Positions 35,523-45,052 of a stretch of 64,000 bases of DNA are shown here, in pieces. The notes below the pieces were generated by a model that saw nothing but the letters and a program-made list of their open reading frames with translations, was not told the origin of the DNA and made no database searches. The translations under genes were made by a program, and so were the position numbers. The first letter of the stretch is position 1; each line of letters opens with the position of its first letter. The DNA is from Streptomyces marincola (lineage in GTDB: Bacteria > Actinomycetota > Actinomycetes > Streptomycetales > Streptomycetaceae): the NCBI RefSeq assembly GCF_020410765.1, contig NZ_CP084541.1, forward strand, positions 4,111,001-4,175,000. Reading direction: 5' to 3'.

Positions 35523-36162
35523 GCCGGTCCGGCCGGAGGAGGAACGGCGGCTGCGGCTGGCACTGCGGATGATCGGCGAGGAGGCCGGTTGGGCACACCC
35601 CGCGCCGTCCACGGCGGCGGTTCGGCCTGTGCCCTCGTCGGGCGCCGCGCGCAGTCGGCATCGCCGGGTGGTGGCGAGAGCGGCAGTCGCGGCGGTGGCG
35701 CTCGCGCTGGGCTTCCTGGCTGTCGCCACCGCGGACAACGGCAGTGGCGCTACCGGCTCGTCCGACGTGGCGGACGGAAGTGCGCGGGGGCTGCGGGATC
35801 ACGAGTGGATCGCGTGCTCGACCACGATCGTGGAAGGGCAGGTGCTGGATGTCCGCCCGGCGGCGGAGCCGGGCCGGGACTTGGTGACCATTGAGGTGGC
35901 GGAGTGGATCAAGCCCTCCGAGGGGCCGTCGGAAGTGGAGTTGCCCCTGGTCGACCTGCGGCTGGCCCAGGTGCAGGAGCCGCTGCGAGAGGGCGAACAC
36001 GTCCTGCTCGCCGTCTCGGTGCTGTCCGACGAGGAGCCGGTCGTCCTGCGCGGTGACCGCCTCGCCCGGGAGCGCGTCATCATCAAGGAGGCCCTGCCCC
36101 GCGCGGCGCGCACCGAATGCCCCGACTTCTGGCTCAACCAGGACGACCGGCCCGCCCTGTAG
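35503..36162 (+). CDS. Probable membrane anti-sigma factor or sigma-associated protein
   Basis: 219 residues. AGGAGG lies about nine bases before the ATG at 35503, inside the sigma-factor gene. The N-terminal cytoplasmic part (EEERRLRLALRMIGEEAGW) precedes one membrane span (VVARAAVAAVALALGFLAVAT, about 55-75) and an extracytoplasmic domain of about 140 residues with two Cys (ACSTTI, ECPDFW). Position and topology suggest an anti-sigma role for the ECF factor just upstream, but there is no zinc-binding HxxxCxxC motif, so it is not a ZAS-type anti-sigma protein. The external domain (VEGQVLDVRPA...VTIEVAEWI) looks like a beta-rich domain. Confidence 0.7.
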   Translation: MTIEGLEPVRPEEERRLRLALRMIGEEAGWAHPAPSTAAVRPVPSSGAARSRHRRVVARAAVAAVALALGFLAVATADNGSGATGSSDVADGSARGLRDHEWIACSTTIVEGQVLDVRPAAEPGRDLVTIEVAEWIKPSEGPSEVELPLVDLRLAQVQEPLREGEHVLLAVSVLSDEEPVVLRGDRLARERVIIKEALPRAARTECPDFWLNQDDRPAL

Positions 36163-36256
36163 CGAATCGGGATGAACGACTGCCCGAAAGGAGTGTTCGC
36201 GCGTGTGAGCCGGGCCGTTACCGCCTGGGTATGAACACCGCCTACCTCGGCCTTCC

Positions 36257-36440
36257 ACCGGCGGCGGCCTCGTCCTGCTGCACATGCTCGCGCCGTTCGA
36301 CGGCGCGCGACGCCAGTGCGTCGACATGGCCGTCGGCGACTCCGACCTGCTCGAACTCGGCATGACCCCGCGCGAAGTCCTGCGCGTGACCCGGTCGCTG
36401 CACACCGGCGCCAGCGGACGAACGCCACCGGCATGCCCCA
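36257..36440 (+). pseudogene. Unidentified gene fragment
   Basis: A forward frame without its own start reads GGGLVLLHMLAPFDGARRQCV and DMAVGDSDLLELGMTPREVL, with good codon-position GC bias and protein-like content, then becomes random after about 36430. It looks like a truncated coding piece ahead of the integrase-tail repeat. The parent family was not recognised. Confidence 0.35.
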
Positions 36441-36535
36441 CGCCCCGACACTGTCAACCGGTGATCGGGCTCATGCCCATTCCGTTCAGCGGCCACGTAG
36501 GGCCGGACAACGGCGCCGACCATGACCGGCTCACA

Positions 36536-36700
36536 CCCGCCCCCCAAGCAACACACATGGCCACCACCTCCAGCCGCCGAAAGCCGGCACGCACCGAACA
36601 ACAGCGGCGATGACGCGGCCAACGCCAGGATCGCGGCACGCCTCGGGGAACCGCGCCGCGGCCTCTGGAAGCCGCGGAACTGTCCCACACATATCCCACA
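36536..36700 (+). repeat. Integrase-tail repeat, copy A
   Basis: Encodes DDAANARIAARLGEPRRGL, the typical end of a Streptomyces tyrosine recombinase, without the catalytic part. About 60 bases from 36608 are almost identical to 63258-63317 (copy B). The preceding part (ACACACATGGCCACC through the CCGAACAACAGC segment) matches copy C at 63655-63750 on the other strand. A and B are direct repeats bracketing the CRISPR-Cas locus and everything up to tRNA-Tyr. Confidence 0.6.
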
Positions 36701-36898
36701 GCCGACCCCGCCGAGACTTCCAGCGGCCCCGCCCCGCGCCCCCATGGGAGCGAGCCAGGCGACGCACTCCATCCCTCCCCGCAACCCAGACGCCCCCGTG
36801 CGCGATCTGGCAACATCGGGAGGGCGCACGGAGAACAGCACGTCCATCCGCGAGAGATGAGCCATATGGCCAGTCCGCCCCATAAGCCCGAATCTCAA

Positions 36899-36949
36899 GA
36901 AGTAAGTAAAAACGCGGCTCCCAGCCGATAACGTCGCAGGTCAGCTTCT
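36899..36949 (+). promoter_or_regulatory. Leader-proximal element of CRISPR array 1
   Basis: GAAGTAAGTAAAAACG (36899-36914), 20 bases of weaker similarity, then CGCAGGTCAGCTTCT (36935-36949) touching the first repeat. The same two blocks at the same spacing precede array 2. This identifies the left end as the leader, where new spacers enter and transcription starts. Confidence 0.8.
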
Positions 36950-38686
36950 CTGCTCCCCGCACCCGCGGGGCTGTTCCCTGCCGGGAGGTGCCCGATGACC
37001 GCCGCCGTGTCTGCTCCCCGCACCCGCGGGGCTGTTCCCCGTTCCGGATTCCGGACCCGCCTCCGTAGAGGCTGCTCCCCGCACCCGCGGGGCTGTTCCC
37101 AGCGTGTGCAGCAGCACCGTGTGGTCCAGCGGCTGCTCCCCGCACCCGCGGGGCTGTTCCCGTTCGCCGAGCGCTGGCGCGGCACCCCGGGCCCTGCTCC
37201 CCGCACCCGCGGGGCTGTTCCCATGCCAGCGGCCGGGGAGCAGGGGACGGCGCCCTGCTCCCCGCACCCGCGGGGCTGTTCCCTCTCCATCGCCGCCCGC
37301 CGCGGCATCATCCGCCTGCTCCCCGCACCCGCGGGGCTGTTCCCACGTGGCAGAAAAAAATGTGACGAAACATCAGCTGCTCCCCGCACCCGCGGGGCTG
37401 TTCCCACGTCCATTCCCGGAAACCCCGGGAATGGAGTCTGCTCCCCGCACCCGCGGGGCTGTTCCCGGCGGCGTGGTGGTGCACCGCGGGGACTGCGCCT
37501 GCTCCCCGCACCCGCGGGGCTGTTCCCTCCAGCACCCGGGCGCGCTGCTCGGCGCAGTCCTGCTCCCCGCACCCGCGGGGCTGTTCCCGCGGCGGGCCCG
37601 TCGGTCTCGCGGTTGGAGTACTGCTCCCCGCACCCGCGGGGCTGTTCCCACCACCGCGTGACCGTGTCGAGCCCGGCCCGCCTGCTCCCCGCACCCGCGG
37701 GGCTGTTCCCCGCCCCACCTTGAAGGCGCTCCGGTTGAGGGTCTGCTCCCCGCACCCGCGGGGCTGTTCCCGCGGGGTCCGACTCGCCGATGGCGCCCGC
37801 CTCCTGCTCCCCGCACCCGCGGGGCTGTTCCCTCGCCGCGCCGGCGGCGTGGGGCGGGCTGATGCTGCTCCCCGCACCCGCGGGGCTGTTCCCGGCTTGC
37901 GGCGGCGTTGTGGCTGCCGCACGGCCTGCTCCCCGCACCCGCGGGGCTGTTCCCTCCCGCTGGAATATGCGCAGCCCGGCGGGCCTCTGCTCCCCGCACC
38001 CGCGGGGCTGTTCCCGGTTCTGCTCACCCCCGTGTGGGTTGACGGTCCTGCTCCCCGCACCCGCGGGGCTGTTCCCCGAAATCGGTCGGGCGAACTCCTG
38101 AGGAACGGCTGCTCCCCGCACCCGCGGGGCTGTTCCCGTCAGGAGCGCGAGGATGATGGTCACGGCGCCCTGCTCCCCGCACCCGCGGGGCTGTTCCCTG
38201 CCACAGCGGCAAGACCTGCGGATGCGGCCACTGCTCCCCGCACCCGCGGGGCTGTTCCCGCCTGCGGACGTACTACCGTGAGCACGGTCAACTGCTCCCC
38301 GCACCCGCGGGGCTGTTCCCGCGGCATCGGTCGGGATCGTCCACGGCGACCTCTGCTCCCCGCACCCGCGGGGCTGTTCCCGCCTCGGACCAAAGGGGCG
38401 CGTCCTCCACGTCGCTGTTCCCCGCACCCGCGGGGCTGTTCCCACAGGTCAAACAGAACGCAGTTGCCTGTGCTGCTGCTCCCCGCACCCGCGGGGCTGT
38501 TCCCTACAGCGCTTTCACCACGGCGGTGCTGGAGGGCTGCTCCCCGCATCCGCGGGGCTGTTCCCCGATACGCTGCCGGTGAGCAGTTGAAGGAGACGGC
38601 TCCCCGCACCTGCGGGGCTGTTCCCTGGGTTAGTCCAGCCGTTGTGCTCGGCTGACAGTGCTCCCCGCGCACGCGGGGATGGTCCG
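36950..38686 (+). CRISPR. Type I-E CRISPR array 1, 29 repeats and 28 spacers
   Basis: 29-base repeats (start CTGCTCCCCGCACCCG, end GGGGCTGTTCCC) at a steady 61-base period, so spacers of 32 bases, with one of 33 and one of 31 near the right end. The GCGGGG/CCCCGC arms form the crRNA hairpin expected for Cas6e. Repeats are identical until 38414; the last five carry changes at 38415, 38537, 38597 and, most strongly, 38658. The final unit reads GTGCTCCCCGCGCACG... ending GGATGGTCCG. Decay at the right end and the conserved leader at the left show + orientation. No spacer is duplicated within this array as far as read. Confidence 0.98.
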
Positions 38687-39112
38687 ACCCGTCATTCTGT
38701 GCCGAATGCGTCCTCTGAGCGGAAGGGCAGCCTCGGATACCGGATGACCGAGCCACACGCCCCCGAGTGGTCCCCGCGCAAGGGTCCTCGCGGGGGCGCG
38801 GCGGCCGTTGCGGAGAACACGACGTGTTCCGCAACGGCCTACCAGTCGGCCGAGCTTACTCAGTTGCCACTCACCACAATTGGGTAAGCCCCGCCGTGAT
38901 CACGGCCACTCAAAACCGGTGCGTGCACGGGTAGTTCGCTGGAGGAGTACTCTGGTCGAGCCATCGCACCCTCGCCTCGCGCCGGGGGGTGAATGGCATG
39001 CGGGCATGCCGATGGCCGAGCCCACCAAAGCTCCGTGGCAGCGGAGATCGATCGACCCGGCCGTGTCCCGCTCAGAGGCTCGTAGCGTTAACAACTCAAA
39101 GGAGACTTATCC
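38687..39112. other. Non-coding stretch between array 1 and the small membrane-protein gene
   Basis: 426 bases with no convincing gene. It contains a CRISPR-repeat-like inverted sequence near 38771-38796 (CCCCGCG ... CGCGGGG), the hairpin at 38803-38839, and presumably the promoter for the cas genes. No clear -35/-10 pair was identified; TACTCT near 38947 and TAGCGT near 39083 are only weak -10 candidates. Confidence 0.5.
38803..38839. terminator. Long hairpin after CRISPR array 1
   Basis: GGCCGTTGCGG at 38803-38813 pairs with CCGCAACGGCC at 38829-38839, and GAACACG/CGTGTTC extends the stem inside with one unpaired A. It probably terminates array transcription and insulates the cas operon. 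Symmetric, so it could act on either strand. Confidence 0.6.
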
Positions 39113-39328
39113 ATGGTACAGAGGAGCGCGGCCAGCAGTGGAGCCGGCGGTGACGCAGCGGGGTATCTGCCCGTGCTCGTGGCCCTGATCGGCGGGGGTG
39201 CGGTTCTGCCGTTGCCCATCGAGCAGGGTCTCCGGGCCATCGCGCTCGCCATCGTGATCGTCGTCATCGTGCTGCACTGCCCCTGGTGGCGCCCCGGGCG
39301 TGGCGACGCCTGCCAGCCTGCGATGTGA
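39113..39328 (+). CDS. Small two-TM membrane protein next to cas genes
   Basis: 71 residues. The ATG at 39113 has AAAGGAG at a good distance. It contains two hydrophobic segments (YLPVLVALIGGGAVLPL, about 18-34, and AIALAIVIVVIVLHCPWW, about 42-59) and short charged ends. It lies on the same strand between CRISPR array 1 and cas3, about 220 bases before the fused cas3-cse1. It is too small for family assignment. It may simply be an unrelated hypothetical, but position and ribosome site make it a candidate accessory membrane protein of the CRISPR locus. Confidence 0.5.
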   Translation: MVQRSAASSGAGGDAAGYLPVLVALIGGGAVLPLPIEQGLRAIALAIVIVVIVLHCPWWRPGRGDACQPAM

Positions 39329-39552
39329 CCCCGTGCCTCCGGACGAGCGGAGGCGCAGCAAATGTGGGCGGTGCGCGAGGGTGGGGGTGACGGACCCCGC
39401 CCTCGCGTCCCGATGTTCGGCGGCATGGTCGAAGCCGCGCCTACCCATACCCAGCCGGGCGATACCGCGCCCTTTCCCCGGGCGCTCGGCCTGTGGAGTC
39501 GACTCCGGGTTCTCGCCTCGGCTTTCGTGCGACGCAACAGGTGGGACTGCCG

Positions 39553-42500
39553 ATGTCATTCGTGGCCGCAGAAGGTCAATCTCCCCGACCTGATAGCGGC
39601 TTTACCGCCCTGTCCGCTGCCGCCCGCAGCGCCTGGGGGAAGTCGGACCGGGATCAGGGGAGTTGGCTGCCGCTTTGGCAGCATATGGCGGACTCGGGCG
39701 CTGTTGCTGGGCGGCTCTGGGACGCCTGGGTCCCGGATCAAGTGCGCAGGCTGATCGCGGAAGCCCTGCCCGGCGGAGAGGTGGACGCACGGCGGCTCGT
39801 TGTCTGGCTGGCTACCGTCCACGACATCGGGAAAGCGACACCCGCGTTTGCCCACCAGTACGAGCCCCTGGCCGGGCGGATGCGCAAGGCAGGTCTCGAC
39901 ATGCCGTACGAGCAGGCACTTCGCGACGACCGGCGGCTGGCGCCACACGGTCTGGCGGGGCACATCCTGCTTCAGGAGTGGCTGGAGCAGCGCCACGGCT
40001 GGACGGGCCGGAGTTCCGGGCAGTTCGCCGTGGTGATCGGTGGCCATCACGGTGTGCCGCCCGGGCATCACGCGCTTCACCACTTGCAGTTGCGTCCTGA
40101 TCTCCTTAGAACGCCCGGACCCAGCGAGGGGCTTTGGAAGGACGTCCAGTACGAGCTCCTCACTGCCTGCGCCGAAGAGGCGGGTGTCGAGGAACGGCTG
40201 CGAGCTTGGACGACGGTACGGCTCAGCCAGCCGGTGCAGGTCATGTTGAGTGCGCTGGTGATTCTGGCCGACTGGATCGCCAGTTCCGTCGAGCTGTTCC
40301 CGTACGGGCGTCCGGCTGCCGACCGGCTGGAGAGGGCCTGGCGAGGGCTGGATCTGCCCGGTCCTTGGTGTCCTGACGAACCTGTCGGTTCGGCGTCCGA
40401 GTCGTTCGCGTCTCGGTTCGACCTTCCTGCGGGCTCCACGGTCCGCCCTGTGCAGGAGGAAGCCGTGCGGGTGGCCCGGTCCATGCCGGGCAGCGGACTT
40501 CTGATCATCGAGGCTCCGATGGGCGAGGGAAAAACCGAAGCGGCCCTCATGGCCGGCGAGATCCTCGCCGCGCGGGCGGGCGCCGGCGGCGTCTTCGTCG
40601 CCCTGCCCACCAGGGCAACGGGGGACGCCATGTTCGAGCGGCTGCTGAACTGGCTGGACCGGCTGCCCGGTGATACCGCGCCTGGCCGACCCGGCGCTCT
40701 CAACGACCGGCGTTCCGTCTTCCTCGCGCACGCCAAGTCCGCCCTCAACGATCAGTGGGCTGGGCTCGTGCGCGCCGGGTACCGCGACATCGCCGCTGTG
40801 GAGCTGGACGGGTCGGAGGAGATCAGCCGGCCGGGCGCCGCGGACCGTTCCCATCCGGCGGAGCTGGAGGCTCACCAGTGGCTGCGTGGGCGCAAGAAGG
40901 GCATGCTCGCCTCGTTCGCGGTGGGGACCATCGATCAGGTGCTGTTCGCGGGATTGAAGAGCCGGCATCTCGCCCTGCGGCATCTGGCGCTCGTCGGCAA
41001 GGTCGTGATCATCGACGAAGTCCACGCCTATGACGCCTACATGAGCACCTACCTGGAGCGGGTGCTTCAGTGGCTCGGGGCCTACCGCGTGCCCGTGGTG
41101 CTGCTGTCGGCGACGTTGCCCGCGGCCCGGCGGCGTGCCCTGGCCGCGGCCTACGCGGGCGGCCCGGTGGAGATCGACGCACCCGCCGACGCCTATCCGA
41201 TCCTGACCGCGGTGGTGCCGGGAGAGGCCCCGCGCGTCACGCGCCCGGCGGCGTCGGGGCGCCGTTCGGAGATCCGCCTGGAGCCCCTGGACGATGACCT
41301 GGATGTGCTGGTCAGGCGCCTGGAAGCCGAGCTGGGCGACGGGGGCTGCGCGCTGGTCGTGCGCAACACGGTCGACCGGGTGCAGGAAGCGGCGGAACGG
41401 CTGCGTGAGCGGTTCGGTGAGCGGAACGTGACCGTCGCCCACTCGCGGTTCCTGGCGGCCGACCGCGCACACAAGGATACGTGGCTGCGGGAGACCTTCG
41501 GGCCGGACGGCGAGCGGCCTCCGGGTCCGCACGTTGTCGTGGCGAGCCAGGTGATCGAGCAGTCGCTCGATGTCGACTTCGATCTGCTGGTCACGGATCT
41601 GGCACCCACGGACCTGATGCTTCAGCGGATGGGGCGCCTGCACCGGCACGCCCGAAGGCGACCGGCGCGGCTGCGTGCACCGCTGTGTCTGGTGACGGGC
41701 GTGGAGTGGGGTCAGACGCCGCCGGAGCCGGTGCGCGGCTCCCGTGGCGTCTACCAGGGGACCCACACGCTCGTGCGTGCTCTTGCCGTGCTCCGGCCTC
41801 ATCTCGACGGCCGATCGCTACGGCTTCCGGAGGACATCAGCCCGCTGGTCCAGGCCGCGTACGGCGATGAGCCAGTCGGTCCGGAGAGCTGGCGGTCTGC
41901 GATGGACGAAGCCAGAACCGCTCACCGCAAGCAGCTTGCCGACAAGCGGGAGCGCGCGGAGGTGTTCCGCCTCGGCCCGGTCCGTCGGCCGGGGCGGCCC
42001 ATCGTCGGCTGGCTGGAGGCCGGGGTCGGAGAGGCCGACGAGACGCGTGCCGGCCGGGCTCAGGTGCGGGACGGGGAGGAAAGCCTGGAGGTGCTGGTGG
42101 TCCAGCGCCGTCACAACGGCTCCCTGGCCACGGTTCCGTGGCTGGGCCGTGGCCGGGGCGGCTTGGAGCTGCCCGAGCACTGCCCTCCGCCCAGCCGTGC
42201 CGCCGGGGCAGTCGCCGCGAGCGCTTTGACTTTGCCGTGGCACTTCAGCAAGCCGTGGGTCATTGATCGAACAATCGCCGAGTTGGAACGTTTTCATGTC
42301 GAAGCATGGCAAAGAAAGGACTGCTTTTGGCTCGCAGGTGAACTGATCCTCGTTCTGGACGCGAATTGTCAGACCCGGCTGGCAGGCTACGACCTCAAGT
42401 ACAGCCAGGCGGACGGTCTGTTGATCAGGCCGGCCGATGCACGCGATGCGAGAGTGGTTGATCTGGTGCCTGCCTTCGATCTGGTGTCCCGGCCGTGGAT

Positions 42501-44184
42501 TCCCGTGCAGTTCCACGACGGGGCGACCGGAGAGCTTTCACTGCGGGACGTCTTCGCCCGCGCCGAGGACGTCCGGCGGTTGGTCGGGGACGTGCCGACA
42601 CAGGAGTTCGCGCTCATGCGACTGCTGTTGGCCATCGCGCACGACGCGCTGGACGGGCCGGAAGACCTCGACGCCTGGGAAGACCTCTGGCGGTCGGCCG
42701 AGCCGTTCGCCGGCGTCGCCGCATATCTGGACCGGCACCGGGAGCGCTTCGACCTGCTGCACCCGGAGCGGCCGTTCTTCCAAGTAGCCGGGTTGCACAC
42801 GGAGAAGAACGAGGTGGCACCCCTCAACCGGGTGGTGGCCGACGTACCGAACGGAGAGCCCTTCTTCTCCATGCGGCGCCCAGGAGTGAGCGGGCTGAGC
42901 TTCGCGGAAGGGGCACGCTGGCTGGTGCACGCCCACGCGTTCGATCCCTCCGGCATCAAATCCGGAGCGGTCGGAGACCACCGGGTCAAAGGCGGCAAAG
43001 GGTATCCGCTGGGCGTCGCCTGGCCGGGAAACCTGGGCGGGGTCATGGCCGAGGGCGACAACCTGAGGGAGACCCTGCTGCTCAACCTGATCGCGCGGGA
43101 CAGCAACGGCATCCTGCGGGACCGCGAGCCCGGCGAACAGGACGACCTCCCTGCCTGGCGTCGCGAGGCGCCCGGGCCCGGCCCTTCGGCGGACCTGGAC
43201 GAGCCGGACGCACGCAGGCCATCGGGCGTATGCGACCTCTACACCTGGCAGTCCCGGCGACTGCTGCTCCATCACCACGAAGGCATGGTCACCGGCGTCG
43301 TGCTCGGCTACGGAGACCCCCTGTCCCCGTACAACAGGCTGAACGACGAGCCGATGACGGCCTGGCGGCGAAGTCTCGCCCAGGAGAAGAAGCAGCGCAA
43401 AAGCCCCATCTACCTTCCACGCCAGCACGACCCCAGTCGCGCAGCCTGGCGGGGCCTCGAAAGCCTTCTGCCGGCGACGTTCCAAGCGCAGGAGTCGATG
43501 TCGAGCGGGGCGGAGCCAGCGAGAGTCATCCCGTCCGGGATCGTCCGCTGGCTGCACCTTCTCGCCGCGGAAAAGGTGTTGCCCACGGAGCGGCTGATCA
43601 GGACCCGGACCATCGGCGCCATCTACGGCACCCAGCAGTCCGTGATCGACGAGATCGTGGACGACCACGTAACGCTCCCGGTCATCCTGTTGGACAAGAC
43701 TCTGCCCGAGTACGCGGAGACGGCGAGACGAGCCGTTTCCGAGGCTGAGAACGCCGTCACCGCCCTCGGCCACCTCGCCGGCAATCTCGCCCGGGCCGCG
43801 GGCTGTGACCCCACGGCCCCCACCGCCACCGCCCGCGATCAGGGCTTCGGCGAGCTGGACGGACCTTACCGCCGGTGGCTCGCTGACCTGGGCAACACCG
43901 CCTCACCGCAGGCCGCGCACACGGAGTGGCGGCGCACGGCCCGCCGCATCGTGAGCGATCTGGGGGACAAGCTGCTGGATTCCGCCGGCCCGGCCAGCTG
44001 GGAGGGCCGGCGCATGGCGACCGCAGAGGGCGATGACCGTCTGATCGACCTCCCGCAGGCCGAGCAGTGGTTCCGCTCCCGGCTCAACAAGATCTTCCCC
44101 CCGCCATACCAGCCTCCGTCGTCCTCCGACACCGCCACCGACGCACCTCACAGCCCCGACGACTCCCCGGAGCCCACCGCATGA
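39553..44184 (+). CDS. cas3-cse1: Cas3-Cse1 fusion (type I-E nuclease-helicase joined to large Cascade subunit)
   Basis: 1543 residues from the ATG at 39553 (AGGTGG upstream). The N-terminal HD nuclease has VHDIGKA (about 88-94) and GGHHG. The helicase shows EAPMGEGKTEAAL (about 320), IIDEVHAYD (about 486), LLSATLP, EQSLDVDFD and QRMGRLHRH. From about residue 970 (LVPAFDLVSRPWIPVQ) the chain becomes a Cse1/Cas8e protein, the PAM-reading large subunit of Cascade. Cas3 is normally separate and recruited by Cse1; such fusions are known in some Streptomyces and related actinomycetes. It overlaps cse2 by an ATGA. Function: recognise target DNA with the complex, then unwind and degrade it. Confidence 0.95.
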   Translation: MSFVAAEGQSPRPDSGFTALSAAARSAWGKSDRDQGSWLPLWQHMADSGAVAGRLWDAWVPDQVRRLIAEALPGGEVDARRLVVWLATVHDIGKATPAFAHQYEPLAGRMRKAGLDMPYEQALRDDRRLAPHGLAGHILLQEWLEQRHGWTGRSSGQFAVVIGGHHGVPPGHHALHHLQLRPDLLRTPGPSEGLWKDVQYELLTACAEEAGVEERLRAWTTVRLSQPVQVMLSALVILADWIASSVELFPYGRPAADRLERAWRGLDLPGPWCPDEPVGSASESFASRFDLPAGSTVRPVQEEAVRVARSMPGSGLLIIEAPMGEGKTEAALMAGEILAARAGAGGVFVALPTRATGDAMFERLLNWLDRLPGDTAPGRPGALNDRRSVFLAHAKSALNDQWAGLVRAGYRDIAAVELDGSEEISRPGAADRSHPAELEAHQWLRGRKKGMLASFAVGTIDQVLFAGLKSRHLALRHLALVGKVVIIDEVHAYDAYMSTYLERVLQWLGAYRVPVVLLSATLPAARRRALAAAYAGGPVEIDAPADAYPILTAVVPGEAPRVTRPAASGRRSEIRLEPLDDDLDVLVRRLEAELGDGGCALVVRNTVDRVQEAAERLRERFGERNVTVAHSRFLAADRAHKDTWLRETFGPDGERPPGPHVVVASQVIEQSLDVDFDLLVTDLAPTDLMLQRMGRLHRHARRRPARLRAPLCLVTGVEWGQTPPEPVRGSRGVYQGTHTLVRALAVLRPHLDGRSLRLPEDISPLVQAAYGDEPVGPESWRSAMDEARTAHRKQLADKRERAEVFRLGPVRRPGRPIVGWLEAGVGEADETRAGRAQVRDGEESLEVLVVQRRHNGSLATVPWLGRGRGGLELPEHCPPPSRAAGAVAASALTLPWHFSKPWVIDRTIAELERFHVEAWQRKDCFWLAGELILVLDANCQTRLAGYDLKYSQADGLLIRPADARDARVVDLVPAFDLVSRPWIPVQFHDGATGELSLRDVFARAEDVRRLVGDVPTQEFALMRLLLAIAHDALDGPEDLDAWEDLWRSAEPFAGVAAYLDRHRERFDLLHPERPFFQVAGLHTEKNEVAPLNRVVADVPNGEPFFSMRRPGVSGLSFAEGARWLVHAHAFDPSGIKSGAVGDHRVKGGKGYPLGVAWPGNLGGVMAEGDNLRETLLLNLIARDSNGILRDREPGEQDDLPAWRREAPGPGPSADLDEPDARRPSGVCDLYTWQSRRLLLHHHEGMVTGVVLGYGDPLSPYNRLNDEPMTAWRRSLAQEKKQRKSPIYLPRQHDPSRAAWRGLESLLPATFQAQESMSSGAEPARVIPSGIVRWLHLLAAEKVLPTERLIRTRTIGAIYGTQQSVIDEIVDDHVTLPVILLDKTLPEYAETARRAVSEAENAVTALGHLAGNLARAAGCDPTAPTATARDQGFGELDGPYRRWLADLGNTASPQAAHTEWRRTARRIVSDLGDKLLDSAGPASWEGRRMATAEGDDRLIDLPQAEQWFRSRLNKIFPPPYQPPSSSDTATDAPHSPDDSPEPTA

Positions 44185-44993
44185 CGCCCGTACCCGCGCA
44201 GGCCCGCCCGGCGGACCTGCGCTACTCGCCCCCTTCCTGGCGGCACAGCCCTCTGCGCACCGCCGCCGCGCGGCACATCCGCGGTCTCTACGCCGGCTAC
44301 CGCGACGACCGTCCGCAGGCCGTCGCCACGCTCGCCCGGTTGCGGCGCGGCCTCGGGCAGCCCCTCCACGCCCAGCCGGACCTGTGGGGGCTGATCGGCT
44401 TCGACAGCTATCAGCAAGAGCTGCGAGAAGCCCCGCCACCGTCCGAGACGATGTACTGGGCAAAGGCAGCCACACTCGATCGCGCCGAGACCGCGCTGCA
44501 CCTCACGCTGACGCTGTGGGCGCTGCACCAGCAATCCCACCGCGAGACGCCCGTGCACGTCGGCGGCTGGAGCCTCGGCCGGTCGGTCCGGCACCTGATG
44601 CGCACGAAAACGGCGGGGAAGGGTGCCGACCTCGCAGGCACGGACGGCACGGGCACAACGTCCCGGAAGGCCGACGTCGAGATCGACGAGCCCCTGCGGA
44701 AGCGCTTCGTCCGCATCGCCGCCGCCACCTCTCTCGACGTCATGGCGCAGCGCCTGCGCGAACTGGTCCTGCTGCTCCGGACCGCCGGCCTCCCGCTGGA
44801 CTACGGACTGCTGGCCGACCAACTCCTCCGTTGGCAGGAGCCGGACGGGCCGGCCGAGGTTCACCGCTTCTGGGGACGGGACTTCCATCTCGCCGGGATG
44901 GACCGCCCCCCGGCAACCGAGTCCCGCGAGCACCAGGACGCCGCACCCGAGACCGCAGGAACCGTGACCGAACGGCTCCCCTCGGCCGACTGA
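44181..44993 (+). CDS. cse2: Cse2/CasB, small Cascade subunit
   Basis: 270 residues, ATG at 44181 in an ATGA overlap with cas3-cse1. All-helical protein with the Cse2 features DLWGLIGFDSY near the N-terminus, ALHLTLTLWALHQQS, and the C-terminal LPLDYGLLADQLLRWQ preceding FWGRDFH. Two copies line the belly of the Cascade complex and stabilise the displaced DNA strand. About 70 residues longer than the E. coli protein, with an extended Ser/Thr/Pro-rich C-terminus and an insertion around residue 145-165. It is followed by a 59-base gap to cas7e. Confidence 0.92.
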   Translation: MTPVPAQARPADLRYSPPSWRHSPLRTAAARHIRGLYAGYRDDRPQAVATLARLRRGLGQPLHAQPDLWGLIGFDSYQQELREAPPPSETMYWAKAATLDRAETALHLTLTLWALHQQSHRETPVHVGGWSLGRSVRHLMRTKTAGKGADLAGTDGTGTTSRKADVEIDEPLRKRFVRIAAATSLDVMAQRLRELVLLLRTAGLPLDYGLLADQLLRWQEPDGPAEVHRFWGRDFHLAGMDRPPATESREHQDAAPETAGTVTERLPSAD

Positions 44994-45052
44994 CCCTATT
45001 CGCCCCGCCCATCGACCAGCCAACACCCCTCCCCGACAAGGAAACCAGCGCT

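Noticed and set aside
38768..38796. A possible 30th repeat of array 1
   Set aside because: CCCCGCG ... CGCGGGG is repeat-like but off the 61-base period and otherwise unlike the repeat.
36895..38834. Long open frames on both strands through CRISPR array 1 giving repetitive Gly/Pro/Ala proteins
   Set aside because: They are translations of the 61-base repeat-spacer unit; there is no ribosome site and the DNA is a CRISPR array.
38900..39094. 64-residue minus-strand frame between array 1 and the cas genes
   Set aside because: No ribosome site and no protein-like pattern; it lies where the cas promoter is expected.
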